Source of the DNA: CAJXYS01 sp913063035
GTDB lineage: Bacteria > Pseudomonadota > Alphaproteobacteria > Rhodobacterales > Rhodobacteraceae
Length of the DNA stretch: 64,000 nucleotides
Assembly (NCBI RefSeq): GCF_050586465.1
Contig: NZ_JBOCEG010000005.1
Coordinates: 186,001 to 250,000 of the forward strand
Direction: 5' to 3'
A model generated the notes under the pieces. The model saw only the letters and a program-made list of their open reading frames with translations. It had not been told where the DNA came from and did not search any database. Position 1 is the stretch's first letter; every line of letters begins with the position of its first letter. A program made the translations under genes and the position numbers. Below are positions 24,268 to 32,947 of this stretch, in pieces.

Positions 24268-24296
24268 TTGTGCTGAACCCTCCGCTCGCCTATTCC
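24268..24296 (+). promoter_or_regulatory. Candidate promoter for ilvD
   Basis: TTGTGC (24268-24273) and TATTCC (24291-24296) are separated by 17 bases, placing a start about 25 bases before the ilvD ATG. The match is moderate. Confidence 0.35.
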
Positions 24297-24326
24297 GGAA
24301 GGCGACCGACGACAAGGGAGGCCGCC

Positions 24327-26090
24327 ATGCTCAAGCGCCGTTTCGACAAGTCCAGACTGCCCAGCCGACACGTGACCGAGGGCCCGCAGCGGGCGCCGCA
24401 CCGGTCCTATTACTACGCGATGGGGCTATCGGAAGAAGAGATCGCGCAGCCCTTCGTGGGCGTGGCCACCTGCTGGAACGAGGCCGCGCCCTGCAACATC
24501 GCGCTGAGCCGCCAGGCGCAGGCCGTCAAGCTGGGCGTCCGCGCGGCCGACGGCACGCCGCGCGAGTTCACGACGATCACCGTGACCGACGGGATCGCCA
24601 TGGGCCACGAGGGCATGCGCTCCTCGCTGGCCTCGCGCGAGGCCATCGCCGACACGGTGGAGCTGACGATGCGCGGGCATTGCTACGACGCGCTGGTGGG
24701 CCTCGCCGGCTGCGACAAGTCCCTGCCGGGGATGATGATGGCCATGGTCCGTCTGAACGTGCCGTCGGTCTTCATCTATGGCGGCTCGATCCTGCCGGGC
24801 AAGGCACCCCAGATCGACGAGATCCCGGAAGATTTCCGCACCCGCGACCTGACCGTGCAGGACATGTTCGAGGCCGTCGGCCGGCACCAGAACAACGAGC
24901 TGTCGGACAAGGCGCTCGACGCGCTGGAGCGGGTCGCCTGCCCGTCCGCCGGGGCCTGCGGCGGCCAGTTCACCGCCAACACCATGGCCTGCGTGTCCGA
25001 GGCGATCGGCCTTGCGCTGATGAACAGCTCGGGCATGCCGGCACCCTACGAGTCCCGCGACCAGTATGCCGAGGCCTCCGGCGCCGCGGTCATGGAGCTG
25101 CTGGAAAAGAACATCCGCGCCCGCGACGTGGTGACCCGCCAATCGCTCGAGAACGCCGCCCGCGTCGTGGCCTGCACCGGCGGCTCGACCAATGCCGGCC
25201 TGCACCTGCCGGCCATCGCCCACGAGGCGGGGATCGAGTTCTACCTCGACGATGTCTGCGAGATCTTCCGCGACACGCCCTACTTCGTCGATCTCAAGCC
25301 GGGCGGCCAGTTCGTCGCCAAGGATCTCTTCGACGCGGGCGGGATCCCCGTGGTGATGAAGGAGCTGCGCAAGGCCGGGCTGATCCACGAGGATTGCATC
25401 ACCGCGAGCGGCAACTCCATCGGCGAGGAACTCGACAAGATCGACCGCGAGGCCGATGGCCGCGTGATCTACCCGATCGAGACCCCGCTCACCAAGACCG
25501 GCGGCGTCGTCGGCCTGAAGGGCAATCTCGCCCCCGAGGGCGCCATCGTTAAGGTCGCGGGCATCGCCGCGGAGAACCAGGTCTTCACCGGCGCGGCCCG
25601 CGTCTTCGAGAGCGAGGAAGACGCCTTCGCCGCCGTGAAGGCGCGCGAATACGAGGAAGGCGAGGTGATCGTCATCCGCAACGAGGGCCCCGCCGGCGGC
25701 CCCGGCATGCGCGAGATGCTGGCGACCACCGCCGCGCTGTCCGGCCAGGGCATGGGCAAGAAGGTGGCGCTGATCACCGATGGGCGCTTTTCCGGCGCGA
25801 CGCGCGGTTTCTGCGTCGGCCATGTCGGCCCCGAGGCGGCGCAGGGCGGGCCCATCGCGCTGCTGAAGAATGGCGACATGATCACGATCGACGCGGTCAG
25901 CGGCGCGCTGTCGGTCGACCTGTCGGACGCGGAACTGGCCGAGCGGCGCGCGGCCTGGGCCGGCCCGCGTGAGACCAACTACGCCTCCGGCGCGGTATGG
26001 AAATTCGCCAAGCTGGTGGGCCCGACCTACAAGGGCGCCGTCACCCATCCCGGCGCCGACGCGGAGACCCATGTCTACATGGATCTCTGA
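24327..26090 (+). CDS. ilvD: Dihydroxy-acid dehydratase
   Basis: IlvD dehydrates dihydroxy acids to the 2-keto acids of valine and isoleucine, using an iron-sulfur cluster. The 587-residue protein has cluster-binding cysteines in ATCWNE (Cys49), AGCDKSLPG (Cys129) and GACGGQFTANTM (Cys211), the GHEGMRSS segment, and a C-terminal TDGRFSGATRGFCVGHVGPE. An AAGGGAGG ribosome site precedes the ATG at 24327. IlvD is closely related to sugar-acid dehydratases (EDD family); no neighbouring sugar genes suggest the latter. Its 3' end overlaps the next gene by 20 bases. Confidence 0.93.
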   Translation: MLKRRFDKSRLPSRHVTEGPQRAPHRSYYYAMGLSEEEIAQPFVGVATCWNEAAPCNIALSRQAQAVKLGVRAADGTPREFTTITVTDGIAMGHEGMRSSLASREAIADTVELTMRGHCYDALVGLAGCDKSLPGMMMAMVRLNVPSVFIYGGSILPGKAPQIDEIPEDFRTRDLTVQDMFEAVGRHQNNELSDKALDALERVACPSAGACGGQFTANTMACVSEAIGLALMNSSGMPAPYESRDQYAEASGAAVMELLEKNIRARDVVTRQSLENAARVVACTGGSTNAGLHLPAIAHEAGIEFYLDDVCEIFRDTPYFVDLKPGGQFVAKDLFDAGGIPVVMKELRKAGLIHEDCITASGNSIGEELDKIDREADGRVIYPIETPLTKTGGVVGLKGNLAPEGAIVKVAGIAAENQVFTGAARVFESEEDAFAAVKAREYEEGEVIVIRNEGPAGGPGMREMLATTAALSGQGMGKKVALITDGRFSGATRGFCVGHVGPEAAQGGPIALLKNGDMITIDAVSGALSVDLSDAELAERRAAWAGPRETNYASGAVWKFAKLVGPTYKGAVTHPGADAETHVYMDL

Positions 26091-26745
26091 GCGACGCCTG
26101 CCGACGCTCCTCCTCTGTCTCGGGCTGGCCGCGTGCGTGCCGGGCGGCCCCTTCGCCACCGCCCGGGACAGCACCACGCTGACGGTCGGCGGCAACGCCG
26201 TCACCGTGGCCGGGCCCGGGGGCTTCTGCATCGACCCGGGCGCCACCCGCGAGACGGCGGAGAGCGGCTTCACGCTCTTCGGGAACTGCGCCACCATCGC
26301 GGGGCGGGCCGACTTGCCCCAGCCCGATCTGCGCGCGGTGCTGACGGCCACGGTGTCGGGGGGCGCGGGCGCGGCCACCATTGCCGGATCCATCGACGCG
26401 CTGGACGGCTATTTCCGGTCGACCGCCGGGCGCCGGGCGCTCAGCCGCACGGGCGACCCCGCCACGGTCGAGGTGCTGGAGACCTTCCAGAACGAAGCCG
26501 TGTTCTACATTCACGCCCGCGATGCCAGCCCCGGCTTCGCGCCCGGCATGTCGCCCGATTACTGGCGGGCCTATTTCGATCTCGCGGGGCGGATCGTCGC
26601 GGTGTCCGCCATCGGTTTCGACGCGGCGCCGCTGTCACGGGCCCAGAGCCTGGCCGCCCTGCGCGCTTTCGCCGCCCGCATTCGCGCGGCCAATGCCCCG
26701 GAGGCGGCGGCCGCCACGGGGCCCCGCCCCGCAGCCCCGGTTTAG
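26071..26745 (+). CDS. Putative lipoprotein, function unknown
   Basis: A 224-residue protein with a lipoprotein signal peptide: positive N-region, hydrophobic LLLCLGLAAC and lipobox LAAC with Cys22, so it should be anchored in the membrane facing the periplasm. I do not recognise the mature domain; it has two further cysteines (in FCIDPG and FGNCATI) that could form a disulfide and a compact alpha/beta appearance. The ATG at 26071 lies inside ilvD, with a GCGGAG ribosome site five bases upstream, so translation is probably coupled to ilvD. Its role is not indicated by the neighbours. Confidence 0.7.
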   Translation: MSTWISERRLPTLLLCLGLAACVPGGPFATARDSTTLTVGGNAVTVAGPGGFCIDPGATRETAESGFTLFGNCATIAGRADLPQPDLRAVLTATVSGGAGAATIAGSIDALDGYFRSTAGRRALSRTGDPATVEVLETFQNEAVFYIHARDASPGFAPGMSPDYWRAYFDLAGRIVAVSAIGFDAAPLSRAQSLAALRAFAARIRAANAPEAAAATGPRPAAPV

Positions 26746-26815
26746 GCCAAGAGTAAGGTTCCCCGCGTACGAGTTTACCCATGTCCGATCGTCCAAAACC
26801 TGCGAAACCTGTTCC

Positions 26816-27475
26816 ATGCCGGCGCGTATGACCCCGGGCCGCGCCCACCTCTGGGCCCGCTACGCCACGCGCCGCAGGGCGCGGCGGTTGCAGGCCCAGC
26901 ACGCCGCCCCGGCCGATTGCGACGGGCTGCCGGTTCCGCCCGGCAGCCTCTGGGGATGGCGTCCGGAGGCCTGGCGCACCCGGCTGGCGGCCCCGGCCGC
27001 GCCCGCCAGTGGCACATCGGTCGCGGCGGACATGGTTCTGTTTCACGACGGGGACAGCGCCGCGCTCGTCCTCGACCAGGCGGCCGGGCAGGGCCCGCCC
27101 CCCCACGGGGTCGGGATCGCGGCCACCGGCTTCCGCGGGTCGTTCCTATCGCTAGCGATCACGCTGCCGGGGGCCGGCCACCGGGCGATCGCGCGCGACC
27201 AGCTTCTCCGCTGCGACGTCGAGATAGCCGGCGATGCGGCCGCGCAGATCTACGCGCGGCTCAACGTTCAGAACGGGCCGGACCGCGTCGAGGCGATCCG
27301 CCATGTTCCGACCGCCCGCGGGTCGCTCGCCGTGACCTTCGACCTGGCCTGCATGGATTTCAGCCCGGTGCGGGTGGAACGGATCTGGCTCGACCTGATC
27401 TTCAACGATCTCGGCACCGGGCGCGTCCTGATCGGTGATCTCCTCCTGTCGCGGCAGCGCCGCGCCGCGCTCTGA
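26816..27475 (+). CDS. DUF6478-type protein
   Basis: A 219-residue soluble protein resembling the Rhodobacteraceae family DUF6478, recalled from segments such as GFRGSFLSLAITLPG, IYARLNVQNGP and RVERIWLDLIFND. Function unknown. The start is uncertain: ATG at 26816 (MPARMTPGRAHLW) or 26828; the frame stays open further upstream but reads through the lipoprotein gene. The region just upstream (26746-26815) shows no strong promoter or ribosome site. It lies between the lipoprotein and the FadH-like gene and may be transcribed with either. Confidence 0.65.
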   Translation: MPARMTPGRAHLWARYATRRRARRLQAQHAAPADCDGLPVPPGSLWGWRPEAWRTRLAAPAAPASGTSVAADMVLFHDGDSAALVLDQAAGQGPPPHGVGIAATGFRGSFLSLAITLPGAGHRAIARDQLLRCDVEIAGDAAAQIYARLNVQNGPDRVEAIRHVPTARGSLAVTFDLACMDFSPVRVERIWLDLIFNDLGTGRVLIGDLLLSRQRRAAL

Positions 27476-27552
27476 TCGGCTGACGCCGCGTTGCGCGTGA
27501 CAGGGCGGCCCCGCGCCGTCATGCTGGCGCCGATCTGCCCCGGAGGAGCCCC

Positions 27553-29586
27553 ATGACCGACGCGCCCTATCCGCATCTTCTCTCGCCTCTGGATCTCGGC
27601 CACGTGACCCTTCGCAACCGGGTTCTCATGGGCTCGATGCATACCGGCCTCGAAGAGACCAGGGACTGGGGCCGCGTGGCGGAATTCTACGCCGCACGGG
27701 CGCGCGGGGGCGTGGCGCTGATGGTCACCGGGGGCATGGCGCCGAATCCCGAAGGCGGCGTCTTTCCCGGTGCGGCCGGGCTCTATACCGCCGGGGACAT
27801 CGCCAATCACCGCGCGGTCACCGACCGTGTCCACGACGCCGGGGGCCGCATCGCGATGCAGATCCTCCATGCCGGGCGCTACGCCTACGGCCCGGACTGC
27901 GTCGCCCCGAGCCCGCTCAAGTCGCCGATCTCGCCCTTCCGCCCGACGGCGCTGGACGAGGACGGTATCGAGAAACAGATCGCGGATATCGCCACCGCGG
28001 CGGCGCGGGCCCGCGAGGCAGGCTATGACGGCGTCGAGGTCATGGGATCCGAGGGCTATTTCCTCAACCAGTTCCTCGTCACCCACACAAACAAGCGCCG
28101 CGACCGCTGGGGCGGATCCTACGAGAATCGCATGCGCCTGCCGCTCGAGGTGGTGCGCCGGGTACGCGCCGCGGTGGGCGACGACTTCATCCTGATCTAC
28201 CGGCTTTCGATGATCGACCTGGTGCCCGACGGCTCCACCTGGGACGAGGTCGTGACCCTGGCGCAGGCGGTGGAGAGAGCCGGCGCCAGCATCATCAATA
28301 CCGGGATCGGCTGGCACGAGGCCCGCGTGCCCACCATCGCCACCAGCGTGCCGCGCGCCGGTTTCGCCTGGGTGACGAAGAAGCTGATGGGAGAGGTGGA
28401 CATCCCCGTCATTACCTCGAACCGGATCAATACCCCCGAGATCGCCGAGGGCCTGCTGGCCGACGGCTGTGCCGACATGGTGTCGATGGCCCGCCCGTTC
28501 CTGGCCGATCCGGATTTCGTGGCCAAGGCCGCGGCCGGGCGGGCCGACGAGATTGCCCCCTGCATCGCCTGCAACCAGGCCTGTCTCGACCATACCTTTT
28601 CGGGGAAGATCTCCACCTGCCTGGTCAATCCGCGCGCCTGCCACGAAACGGAACTCGCCTACAGCCCGGCGCCGGCACCCCGGACCGTGGCCGTGGTCGG
28701 CGCGGGGCCGGCCGGGCTGATGGCGGCGCTGGTGGCCGCCGAGCGCGGGCACCGCGTGACGCTCTTCGACAAGGCCGACACGCTCGGCGGTCAGCTGAAC
28801 ATGGCCCGCCTGATCCCCGGCAAGGAGGAATTCGACGGCTTCGTCGCCTGGTTCAGAACCATGGTGGACCGCGCCGGGATCGACACGCGGCTCGGCACCG
28901 CGCCGGGGGCCGACGACCTGACCGGCTTCGACGCGGTGATCGTCGCCACCGGGGTGATGCCCCGCGACCCGGGCATCCCCGGACAGGACGGCCCCAACGT
29001 GCTCAGCTATGTCGACGTGCTGAAGGGCGGCGCCCCGGTCGGCGATCGGGTCGCCATCGTGGGCGCGGGCGGTATCGGGTTCGACGTGGCGGAATTCCTC
29101 GTCACGGGCGGGGACAGCCCCACCGTCCACCCGGCGGAGTGGCGGCGGGAATGGGGCGTCGGGGATCCTTCGGAGACCCGCGGCGGCCTGGCGCCGGAAG
29201 GCCCCCGCCCGGCGCCCGCGACCCGGCAGGTCGTGCTCTTGCAGCGCAAGGCGGAGAAACCGGGCCGGCGGCTCGGCAAGACCACGGGATGGATCCATCG
29301 CGCGGCGCTCAGGATGAAAGGCGTCGAGATGATCGGCGGCGTCAATTACGAGCGGATCGACGCCGACGGGGTTCACGTCTCCTTCGGCGCGGAGCGCGGC
29401 GACCCGCGCCTGATCCCGGCGGACACCGTCGTGCTCTGCGCCGGGCAGGAGCCGGAGCGCGGCCTCGCCGACGACCTGGCCGCGCGCGGCGTGACCGCGC
29501 ATGTGATCGGCGGCGCCGACGTCGCCGCGGAGCTTGACGCCAAGCGGGCCATCGACCAGGGCGCGCGGCTGGCCGCGACGCTCTAG
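27553..29586 (+). CDS. FadH-like NADH:flavin oxidoreductase / FAD-dependent enoate reductase
   Basis: A 677-residue two-part flavoenzyme. Residues 1-330 are an Old Yellow Enzyme-type FMN barrel (LLSPLDLGHVTLRNRVLMGS; catalytic region ILHAGRYAY); Cys337, Cys340, Cys344 and Cys356 (CIACNQAC and later) bind a [4Fe-4S] cluster; the rest is an FAD/NAD(P)-binding module with GAGPAGLMAAL and a second GAGGIGFD. This is the architecture of 2,4-dienoyl-CoA reductase FadH, trimethylamine dehydrogenase and bile-acid enoate reductases. FadH is the likeliest because of the overall motif pattern, but no beta-oxidation genes are adjacent. A GGAGGAG ribosome site precedes the ATG. Confidence 0.88.
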   Translation: MTDAPYPHLLSPLDLGHVTLRNRVLMGSMHTGLEETRDWGRVAEFYAARARGGVALMVTGGMAPNPEGGVFPGAAGLYTAGDIANHRAVTDRVHDAGGRIAMQILHAGRYAYGPDCVAPSPLKSPISPFRPTALDEDGIEKQIADIATAAARAREAGYDGVEVMGSEGYFLNQFLVTHTNKRRDRWGGSYENRMRLPLEVVRRVRAAVGDDFILIYRLSMIDLVPDGSTWDEVVTLAQAVERAGASIINTGIGWHEARVPTIATSVPRAGFAWVTKKLMGEVDIPVITSNRINTPEIAEGLLADGCADMVSMARPFLADPDFVAKAAAGRADEIAPCIACNQACLDHTFSGKISTCLVNPRACHETELAYSPAPAPRTVAVVGAGPAGLMAALVAAERGHRVTLFDKADTLGGQLNMARLIPGKEEFDGFVAWFRTMVDRAGIDTRLGTAPGADDLTGFDAVIVATGVMPRDPGIPGQDGPNVLSYVDVLKGGAPVGDRVAIVGAGGIGFDVAEFLVTGGDSPTVHPAEWRREWGVGDPSETRGGLAPEGPRPAPATRQVVLLQRKAEKPGRRLGKTTGWIHRAALRMKGVEMIGGVNYERIDADGVHVSFGAERGDPRLIPADTVVLCAGQEPERGLADDLAARGVTAHVIGGADVAAELDAKRAIDQGARLAATL

Positions 29587-29600
29587 GCGGCGAACGAAAA

Positions 29601-29621
29601 CGGCCCGCACAAGGCGGGCCG
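29601..29621. terminator. Bidirectional terminator between fadH-like gene and ABC operon
   Basis: CGGCCCGC (29601-29608) and GCGGGCCG (29614-29621) form an 8-bp stem with a 5-nt loop between two convergent genes. On the minus strand the stem is followed by TTTTCG; on the plus strand by CTTCCT, so it works best for the ABC operon. Confidence 0.75.
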
Positions 29622-29648
29622 CTTCCTGTCACGGGTATCGCGCGCGGA

Positions 29649-31205
29649 TCAGGCGAACCACCAGCGCTCGGCCATTCTGGCGTTGTCCATCTGCCAGAGA
29701 TTGCCGATCGTCTCGGGGGTCTGAACCTTGTTGTTCACAGCCTGGACCCAGTTGGCGAACATCGGGATCACGACGCCACCGTCATCGCGCAGGATCTGCT
29801 GCATCTCGGTGTACATCTCGCGTCGCTTGGCGCTATCGAGTTCGGCCCGCGCCTCGAGCAGAAGATTCTGGAACCGGTCGCTGTCTTCGCGCCCCCATTG
29901 CGTGTCGTTCCACGGCACGCCTTCCTCGTAGGCCGACGAGAACATCCAGTCCTCGGTGGCCCGCCCAGACCAGTAGCAGGCGCACCAGGGCTTCTTCAGC
30001 CAGACATTCGACCAGTAGCCGTCGGCAGGCTCCTGCACCACGTTGATGTTTATGCCGGCGGCCTTCGCCGATGCCTGATAAAGCTGGGCCGCGTCCACGG
30101 CCCCCTGGAACGCCGCCTCGGAAGCCGAGAGATCGATGTCAAGGCTGTCGAGCCCGGCCTCCTTGAGATGGAACTTGGCGCGGTCGGGATCGTAGCTCAG
30201 CTGTTCCAGGTCATCTGCGAAATACTGGTTTGCCGGACCGATCGGCGTGTCATTCGCGACCCGGCCGTGACCCAGCAGGATCTTGTCCACCATCTCCTGG
30301 CGGTTAATCGCGTATTTCAGCGCCTTGCGCACATTGACGTCGTCGAATGGCGCAACGTTGGTGAGCATGGGAAAGGTAAAGTGCTGATTACCCGTCACTT
30401 CCTGGATCTGGACCGTCGGGCTCGCGCGCAGAAGTGACTCCGTCTTGAAATCAACTCGACTGATCGCGTCGACCTGACCGGTCAGAAGCGCATTCATCCG
30501 TGCGGTATTGTCATTGATCGCGATGAATTCGAGCTCGTCGAACCAGCCGGCTTCGCCATCCTTGTAATGACCGTCGACGCGCGTCGCGACCATTCGGACA
30601 CCCGGCTCGAAGGTTTGCGCACGATAGAGACCGGTGCCGATCCCGTTGGCGATGGCCTCCTCGATCTGACCTGCAGGATAGATCAGAAGATGGTAATCGG
30701 ACATCAGATACGCGAAATCTGCATTTCCGGAATCCAGCGTGAACTGAACCTGGTAGTCCCCGAGCTTCTTCATCTCCTGGACGGCCGCAATGATGGGCTT
30801 GGCCGCCGATTTCGATCCCTCGGCGACATGGAGTTGCATCGACTCGATCACATCGTCGGCACCGAACGCCTTGCCGTTGTGGAACGTCACGCCCCGGCGC
30901 AGGTTGAAGGTCCAGACCTTGGCGTCCGGCGTCGCCTCCCAGCTCTCGGCGAGTTCGCCGACAAGGGAGCCGTCGGCCGCGACTTCGGTCAGATTGTCGA
31001 AAACGGCGCCGTGGCCCGATGCCTGCATGAAGATGTCGGAATGGGTGCGCCCGTCCCAGCTGTCCGAGCTGTTGGCTCCAGACAGGCCCACGCGAAGCCG
31101 GCCCCCACGTTTGGCCTGTGCGCGCACGGGCAGTCCACTTGCGGCCAGGACGCCGGCGGCGGCACCGGCCTTGAGTACGCCTCGTCTCGAAAAGTCGATT
31201 GGCAT
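29649..31205 (-). CDS. Peptide/nickel-type ABC transporter substrate-binding protein, Tat-exported
   Basis: A 518-residue family-5 (DppA/OppA-type) solute-binding protein. It has a twin-arginine signal (DFSRRGVLKAGAAAGVLAAS) with cleavage expected after LPVRAQA, the family segments TWTFNLRRGVTFHNGKAF and VRKALKYAINRQ, and a long C-terminal lobe. Of two ATGs, 31205 is preferred because the AGGAG ribosome site is six bases away, whereas it abuts the one at 31211. It is the last gene of the operon. Its middle part is markedly poorer in GC than its neighbours (45-58% in sampled stretches). The ligand is unknown; a short peptide or related amine is typical. Confidence 0.92.
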   Translation of the reverse strand: MPIDFSRRGVLKAGAAAGVLAASGLPVRAQAKRGGRLRVGLSGANSSDSWDGRTHSDIFMQASGHGAVFDNLTEVAADGSLVGELAESWEATPDAKVWTFNLRRGVTFHNGKAFGADDVIESMQLHVAEGSKSAAKPIIAAVQEMKKLGDYQVQFTLDSGNADFAYLMSDYHLLIYPAGQIEEAIANGIGTGLYRAQTFEPGVRMVATRVDGHYKDGEAGWFDELEFIAINDNTARMNALLTGQVDAISRVDFKTESLLRASPTVQIQEVTGNQHFTFPMLTNVAPFDDVNVRKALKYAINRQEMVDKILLGHGRVANDTPIGPANQYFADDLEQLSYDPDRAKFHLKEAGLDSLDIDLSASEAAFQGAVDAAQLYQASAKAAGININVVQEPADGYWSNVWLKKPWCACYWSGRATEDWMFSSAYEEGVPWNDTQWGREDSDRFQNLLLEARAELDSAKRREMYTEMQQILRDDGGVVIPMFANWVQAVNNKVQTPETIGNLWQMDNARMAERWWFA

Positions 31206-31239
31206 GGTCATCTCCTGTTGGGTCTTCGGATTTTGGTGT

Positions 31240-31282
31240 CCCGGGATCGTGCCCGGGTCGGTTCCGGGATGTCCCTCATCCC
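31240..31282 (-). promoter_or_regulatory. Two tandem hairpins between ATPase and binding-protein genes
   Basis: GGGATG/CATCCC (31266-31271, 31277-31282) and CCCGGG/CCCGGG (31240-31245, 31252-31257) form two adjacent 6-bp stems in the 85-base gap. Such intercistronic hairpins often stabilise the mRNA or adjust the yield of a binding protein relative to its transporter. No T-run follows. Confidence 0.45.
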
Positions 31283-31290
31283 GTTATCGC

Positions 31291-32943
31291 TCATATTTTT
31301 TCGGAGGCGGCATCCCCGATGTTCTCGACGCCGCGCTCGCGCAGCAGGTTCGTCAGCCAGTCCGGATCCATCTCGGGCACGGAACTGAGCAGCAGGTCCG
31401 TGTAGGGATGGTGCGGTGGCTTGAACATGTCTCGCTTCACTCCCTGCTCGACCACTTCGCCATTCTTCATCACCACCACCTCGTCGGCAATGGCCCGCAC
31501 GGTGGCGAGATCATGGGTGATGAACATGTAGCTGAGCCCAAGCTCGTCCTGCAGCCGCGCCAGCAGCTTCAGGATACCCTCGGCCACGAGCTGGTCGAGC
31601 GCGCTCGTCACCTCGTCGCAGATGATGAAGCTCGGCTCCGCCGCAAGCGCCCGGGCGATGCCCACGCGCTGCTTCTGCCCGCCGGACAGCTCCGAGGGCA
31701 GGCGGTCGCGGAACTCTGCCGGGTCAAGCTCGATCTGCTCCAGAAGATCGTCCACCCGGCGGCGCTTGTCGCGGCCCCGGAGCCCCATGTAGAACTCGAC
31801 CGGGCGGCCGATGATCTCGGCGATGGTCTTGCGCGGGTTCAGCGCCGTGTCGGCCATCTGGTAGATCATCTGGGCCTGGCGGAGCTGCATCTTGGACCGT
31901 TTTCGGTAATCGAGCGGCAGCGCCTCGCCGTCGAACTCGATCACCCCCTCGAAGGGTGGCAGCAGCCCCGTGATGCAGCGCGCCATGGTCGACTTGCCCG
32001 ACCCGGATTCGCCCACCACCGCCACGGTGCGGCCGCGGTGGATGTCGAAACTGACGTCGTGCAGCACGGGTTGGGTACCGTAGGCCGCGCTGACCCCGCG
32101 CACGCTGACCACCGGCACGGCATCGGTTTCCGGCGCCGGCTTCTCGGGCCGCTTGAAGCTGCGCACCGCCCAGAGGGACTTGGTGTAGTCCTCGCTCGGA
32201 TGCGAGAGCATCCGGCGCGTCTCGGCCTCCTCGACCTCGTCGCCGCGCAGCAGCACCTTGATGCGGTCCGCCATCTGCGCGACCACCGCCAGGTCGTGCG
32301 TGATGTAGATCGCCGCCGTGTCGTACTGGTCGACGATGTCGCGGATCGCGGCCAGCACCTCGATCTGGGTGGTCACGTCCAGCGCCGTCGTCGGCTCGTC
32401 GAAAATGATCAGGTCGGGCCGGCAGGACATCGCCATCGCCGTCATCGCCCGCTGGAGCTGCCCGCCAGAGACCTGGTGCGGGTAGCGGAAGCCGATCTCC
32501 TCGGGATTGGGCAGGCGCAGCTGCTCGTAAAGCCGCACCGCGTCCTTCTCGGACTCGGCCTTCGACATCACCCCGTGCTGCACCGGCGCCTCGGTATGCT
32601 GATCGATCAGCCGGTGCGCGGGGTTGAAGCTGGCCGCGGCCGACTGGGCGACATAGGCGATGCGCTTGCCCAGGAGGTGCCGCTTGGCCGAGGCCGAGGC
32701 CTGGAGCAGCTCGATCCCGTCGAAGGCCACCGACCCGCCCGAGATCCGCACCCCGTCGCGGGTGAAGCCCATCGCGGCCAGGCCCAGCGTGGACTTGCCG
32801 GCGCCCGACTCGCCGATCAGGCCCAGCACCTCGCCCTTGCGCAGGTCGAGATCCACGCCCTTGATGATCGGCGTCCATGTCTCGTCGCTGCGCCCCTCGA
32901 TATGCAGGTCGCGGATCTGGACGAGAAGGTCACGTGTGCTCAT
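31291..32943 (-). CDS. Peptide-type ABC transporter, fused double ATP-binding subunit
   Basis: A 550-residue protein with two complete nucleotide-binding domains, equivalent to a DppD-DppF or GsiA-type fusion. Domain 1 has Walker A GESGAGKST at 44-52, signature VSGGQLQRAM and Walker B LIIFDEPTTALD; domain 2 has GESGSGKST, signature LSGGQKQRVGIARAL and FIICDEVTSALD. It powers import through the two permeases upstream. The second Walker B has Asp-Glu-Val instead of the more usual Asp-Glu-Pro, seen in some family members. Four bases separate it from the upstream permease gene. Confidence 0.95.
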   Translation of the reverse strand: MSTRDLLVQIRDLHIEGRSDETWTPIIKGVDLDLRKGEVLGLIGESGAGKSTLGLAAMGFTRDGVRISGGSVAFDGIELLQASASAKRHLLGKRIAYVAQSAAASFNPAHRLIDQHTEAPVQHGVMSKAESEKDAVRLYEQLRLPNPEEIGFRYPHQVSGGQLQRAMTAMAMSCRPDLIIFDEPTTALDVTTQIEVLAAIRDIVDQYDTAAIYITHDLAVVAQMADRIKVLLRGDEVEEAETRRMLSHPSEDYTKSLWAVRSFKRPEKPAPETDAVPVVSVRGVSAAYGTQPVLHDVSFDIHRGRTVAVVGESGSGKSTMARCITGLLPPFEGVIEFDGEALPLDYRKRSKMQLRQAQMIYQMADTALNPRKTIAEIIGRPVEFYMGLRGRDKRRRVDDLLEQIELDPAEFRDRLPSELSGGQKQRVGIARALAAEPSFIICDEVTSALDQLVAEGILKLLARLQDELGLSYMFITHDLATVRAIADEVVVMKNGEVVEQGVKRDMFKPPHHPYTDLLLSSVPEMDPDWLTNLLRERGVENIGDAASEKI

Positions 32944-32947
32944 CGCC

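Noticed and set aside
24227..24273. GCACAAG/CTTGTGC inverted repeat between the CPBP protease gene and ilvD
   Set aside because: Seven-bp arms with 33 nt between them are expected by chance in a gap of this size.
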